Origin: Flaccisagitta enflata
Taxonomy: Eukaryota; Chaetognatha; Sagittoidea; Aphragmophora
Reading direction: 5' to 3'
Assembly (NCBI GenBank): GCA_965153355.1
Contig: OZ231127.1
Span: forward strand, 4,960,001 to 5,024,000
DNA: 64,000 nt
The notes beneath the pieces were generated by a model. That model was given only the letters and a program-made list of their open reading frames with translations. It was not told the origin of the DNA and did not search any database. The position numbers and the translations under genes are program-made. How positions within the stretch are numbered: the stretch's first letter is position 1; each line of letters opens with the position of its first letter. This document shows, in pieces, positions 61,271 to 64,000 of this stretch.

Positions 61271-62363
61271 AGTACGAGAATAACTCATTGAAACGGATTG
61301 GACAGTGTGATTGATTTTTGGTTCAGTAGGCCCAAAATATGAGGTAATCCATCAATTTTTGGGCCCTCTCTCAAGAAAAACCCCCCGAACAGGCCAAAAA
61401 ACAAAAAAAGATAGTAAATTGTTGCTTTTTCTATGTTTTTTTGTTTTAATTGATTTTTTTTTGTTTTAATTCTAGCTGGAAAAACACTAGCATACACACT
61501 GATTACTAGTACTGAAGTAGAAAAATTTGCTCCTTGTGCCTTGAATCTTTTTCTTCATTAAAAATCTTAAAAAACGTTGAAAAATTGATAGAAAATGATC
61601 ATTTATACAATTATTCATTATCAATTGGAACTGAGCATTCTAACTGATAAATAAACTGACTCCTATGTCAGCTAAATTTGATATTCAATTACTTCCTAAA
61701 TGAATTAAGAGCTTCATCAATAAAATTTCACCAGTAAACGCATGGAAATGATTGTTTGGTGGGGGTAAAACACGGGGAAGGTGGCAAACTAGTTTAACAA
61801 GTAAATGTTAGGAAATGATTGTAAGGTGCAGGTAAAGCTCAGGGAAGGCTTAATAAAAAATCTTCTCATTTTCAATTGTTTCAAGCCATTCAGGTCTTTA
61901 TTGTAGAGATTTGCCCCTTCCCCCATAAAAAGAAACTTGCTCACAAAAAGTTTCCATAGCATCAAGTTTCGAGTTCCATGCTCAAGTTTTAGTTGCTTTT
62001 GAACTATGACTTCATGACTTTGTCCCTTAAGTTTGCAGGCTGATGTATGATATCTCATCAGCTTTATTCAGATTTATTTGAGCCCATCAGCTGTCCCCAA
62101 AGGGCCTCTATGATCTCCCGATCCAGCAGTGCAATGACCAAATCTTTTCTCTTCACATTTTTAGCCACTATGACTGAAGGCTTGATCTCAAAATGATGTT
62201 TTCTTTTTTAGTTATTTGCAACTTCTTCATTTGAGAAAAGCAAATATGTTTTCCCCTTATCATCTTTTGCCTTGGTTTTAAGACTAGAGAATGCCTGTAC
62301 TGAAATACTGTTTTCCTCCTGGTTGTAGGATTGCACAGATCCAAGGTTCCAGCCATCTTCTTG
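61271..62363. other. no gene seen
   Basis: AT-rich. Two similar stretches (GTAAATGTTAGGAAATGATTG near 61800 and GGAAATGATTGTTTGG near 61743). Confidence 0.5.
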
Positions 62364-63640
62364 TTATGTGATGACAAATTCCTCTTCTTCTACTGGCCAG
62401 ATAAACTCTCCTTGGAGTACCTCAGTGGGGGCTCTTGACCTCTTCGCTGACTTGTTTGCTGCCTGAATACCTGCAGATTCAGAGGCAATATAGACATTCT
62501 CTGTCACAACATCTTGATTTTTTTGATCAACTGCGTGTAAAGCAAGCAGATTCTCATACATGTGCTTGGCAGTGATGTTGTATTGCTCGAAATAAACAAA
62601 GTCACTAGGCATCTCATGATTTTTTTTTCAACTTGACCTCCCTGCAAAGGATCTTGCTCATTTTCTTGATCCTATCATAGCATTTCTTGACTTCAGCCTG
62701 AAATGAAAATGGTGCATGGTACTTGTGTTAATCCCCATTTTCCTTGCAAAGAGCAATAAGCTTGAATTTAGATTGTTTTCTTGCCAAGATGTCTGCCTCA
62801 GCATCTGTCACTGACATTTGGACATCATAATATCCTTTTGAGATCTTGACCAGTCTGCCTCAATTTCGATGATTTCTTGTTGCTTTGACTTCAGCTCTTT
62901 ATCTTTCAACATGTCTGCAGCATCCTTTCCAAATGCTACCTCTGAACTTGACTTGAGCACAAGTCTGTCACTGAACCTCCTTTACTTCTGACCAGTTCAG
63001 ACATGTGCCCAAAGTAATTTTACCTTGCTTTATCATCCACAGGAATTGATCTAAGTTGTTCCTCAGTGAAAATTTCAAAGAGGGTATTTAAGTGTGATTC
63101 ACCCAAGGTTCCTGCAGCTTTTTTTTGAGTATTCCTGAAATTTGGGTTAAAACTCATACTGAATTCCACGTTGCCTAGACAATGTTGCAGCAAGCTGTAT
63201 CATTAAAGCCCTCATGGCAACCTCCAGCTTTGAGACATCATACTGCTGAAGATGGTTTATAATGATTCCATCCACTCCTTTTTGTACTCCCTACTAAATC
63301 CATCGCAAAGAGCAGAGAGAGTATGCCTCTCAACTGAACTGAACTCTAAACCTGGGATGGCTTCCATCATCTGTTTGTATAGATTTTGAAAGATTGTTTA
63401 AAGTTGTAAATGATTGGGCCTTGGAGGGTCCATCATGATGCCCAAAAAGGGTTCCATGAGATGACAGCCAACTAGAATTTCAATTGTCCATTCATATTGA
63501 ACCACAGGAGAAGGCAACAAGGAACGCAAAAGCCTAGCTACTTCATTTTGATATTTGGTATCCTGCGCAAGATATGCAAGCAGACTTTCTTTTGTTTCCA
63601 GGGCCTTGAGAGAAGTCTTGCATTGGTTATCTCCATCTAT
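62364..63640 (-). pseudogene. decayed protein-coding copy, unknown family
   Basis: Minus-strand pieces read like protein but are broken by stops and frame changes: KALETKESLLAYLAQDTKYQ, NEVARLLRSLLPSPVVQYEW, HLQQYDVSKLEVAMRALMIQ, LFEIFTEEQLRSIPVDD, QAEVKKCYDRIKKMSKILCR, and finally an intact 82-codon end (MPSDFVYFEQYNITAKHMYE to a stop at 62364). I do not recognise the family. Lack of introns and many lesions suggest a retrocopy or a transposon ORF. Confidence 0.6.
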
Positions 63641-63879
63641 TTATGAATGTTTTATTACAATAGTATGCACTAGAGGCTCAGGATTACCAAAAAATACAAA
63701 AAAAAAATAAAATAATGGTCGAAATTCAGTTTTTTAGTCTGTTCGGGGGGTATTTTTCAACCAAATGAGCTCAACTCAGTTTTTTCTATTATATATCTTA
63801 GGCCTACTCACATGTTTATCCATCACACTAAGCAGTCCCATGAAAAAAGTCTGTCAGATCCAATTCTCGTACTCCCTTA

Positions 63880-64000
63880 CTAGGGCCAAATCCCCGCCTC
63901 GAGGCCCAAATCGCATCCTCGAGGTTGGGATCTGGGTCTCTTGGCTGGGATCTGGACCTCAAGAATGAGATTTGGGCCTCAAGGCTGGGATATGGCCCTC
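63880..64000. mobile_element. family A-like minisatellite, cut by window end
   Basis: CCTCGAGGCCCAAATCGCATCC and then opposite-strand units (TTGGGCCTCAAGGCTGGGAT). Matches the internal units of the copy at 41391. Terminal arms not visible. Confidence 0.65.

Overview
This is a stretch of nuclear DNA from an animal, almost certainly an invertebrate. It has split genes with GT-AG introns, animal-specific families (a thrombospondin and a DUSP14-type phosphatase), a non-LTR retrotransposon, DNA-transposon remnants and very dense microsatellites, (CT/GA)n, (GT/CA)n and (TTG/CAA)n, several of them over 400 bp. I cannot name the species. All gene models come from reading splice sites, phase and protein motifs by eye. 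There is one assembly gap (26329-26361) at the end of a GA repeat.

Layout. (1) Positions 1900-12759, minus strand: ten exons of a thrombospondin gene. They give a linker, the oligomerising coiled coil with its Cys pair, five complete EGF-like domains and the start of a sixth. The rest of the gene lies left of position 1, and the N-terminal exons were not found. (2) Positions 17847-24692, plus strand: seven exons of a protein with four EF-hands and an unrecognised C-terminal region; no terminal exon was found. (3) Positions 34746-39237, minus strand: a DUSP14-like dual-specificity phosphatase of 449 residues in four exons, with a long His/Gln/Ser/Ala-rich tail. (4) Positions 40083-43982, minus strand: a non-LTR retrotransposon (APE-type endonuclease plus reverse transcriptase) split by a later insertion. 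(5) Positions 44000-64000: gene-poor, with nested transposons, fold-back elements, a 3.9-kb inverted duplication and a decayed multi-copy gene at 62364-63640.

Three repeat families recur and look poorly known. Family A (about 0.6-0.9 kb) has inverted arms beginning GGGCAGCGGCCCC around a minisatellite such as GGCCTCAAATCCAGCCTCTCA. Families B (about 130-220 bp) and C (about 180-820 bp) share termini (AACAAGGCC at one end, TTTTTAGTCGCG at the other) and short GTCC/GTCGGTCC runs; C also carries a 10-bp GTCATTCTAA array. Nested insertions give their relative ages and some empty sites.

The most unusual signal is in the genes. At no fewer than eight exon edges, the edge (a few to about 80 nt of exon end with its splice site, or splice-site-proximal intron) is tandemly copied into the neighbouring intron. 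The clearest cases are 16 exact 55-bp units copying a 5' splice site (20351-21230), 10 exact 98-bp units carrying an acceptor plus 70 nt of exon (35490-36490), and five 26-bp units copying a donor (24685-24808). Other introns begin or end directly in a (GA)n, (CT)n or (AATG)n array. Splice boundaries here appear to act as seeds for tandem duplication, leaving arrays of decoy or recursive splice sites. This is an inference from sequence that RNA data could test.
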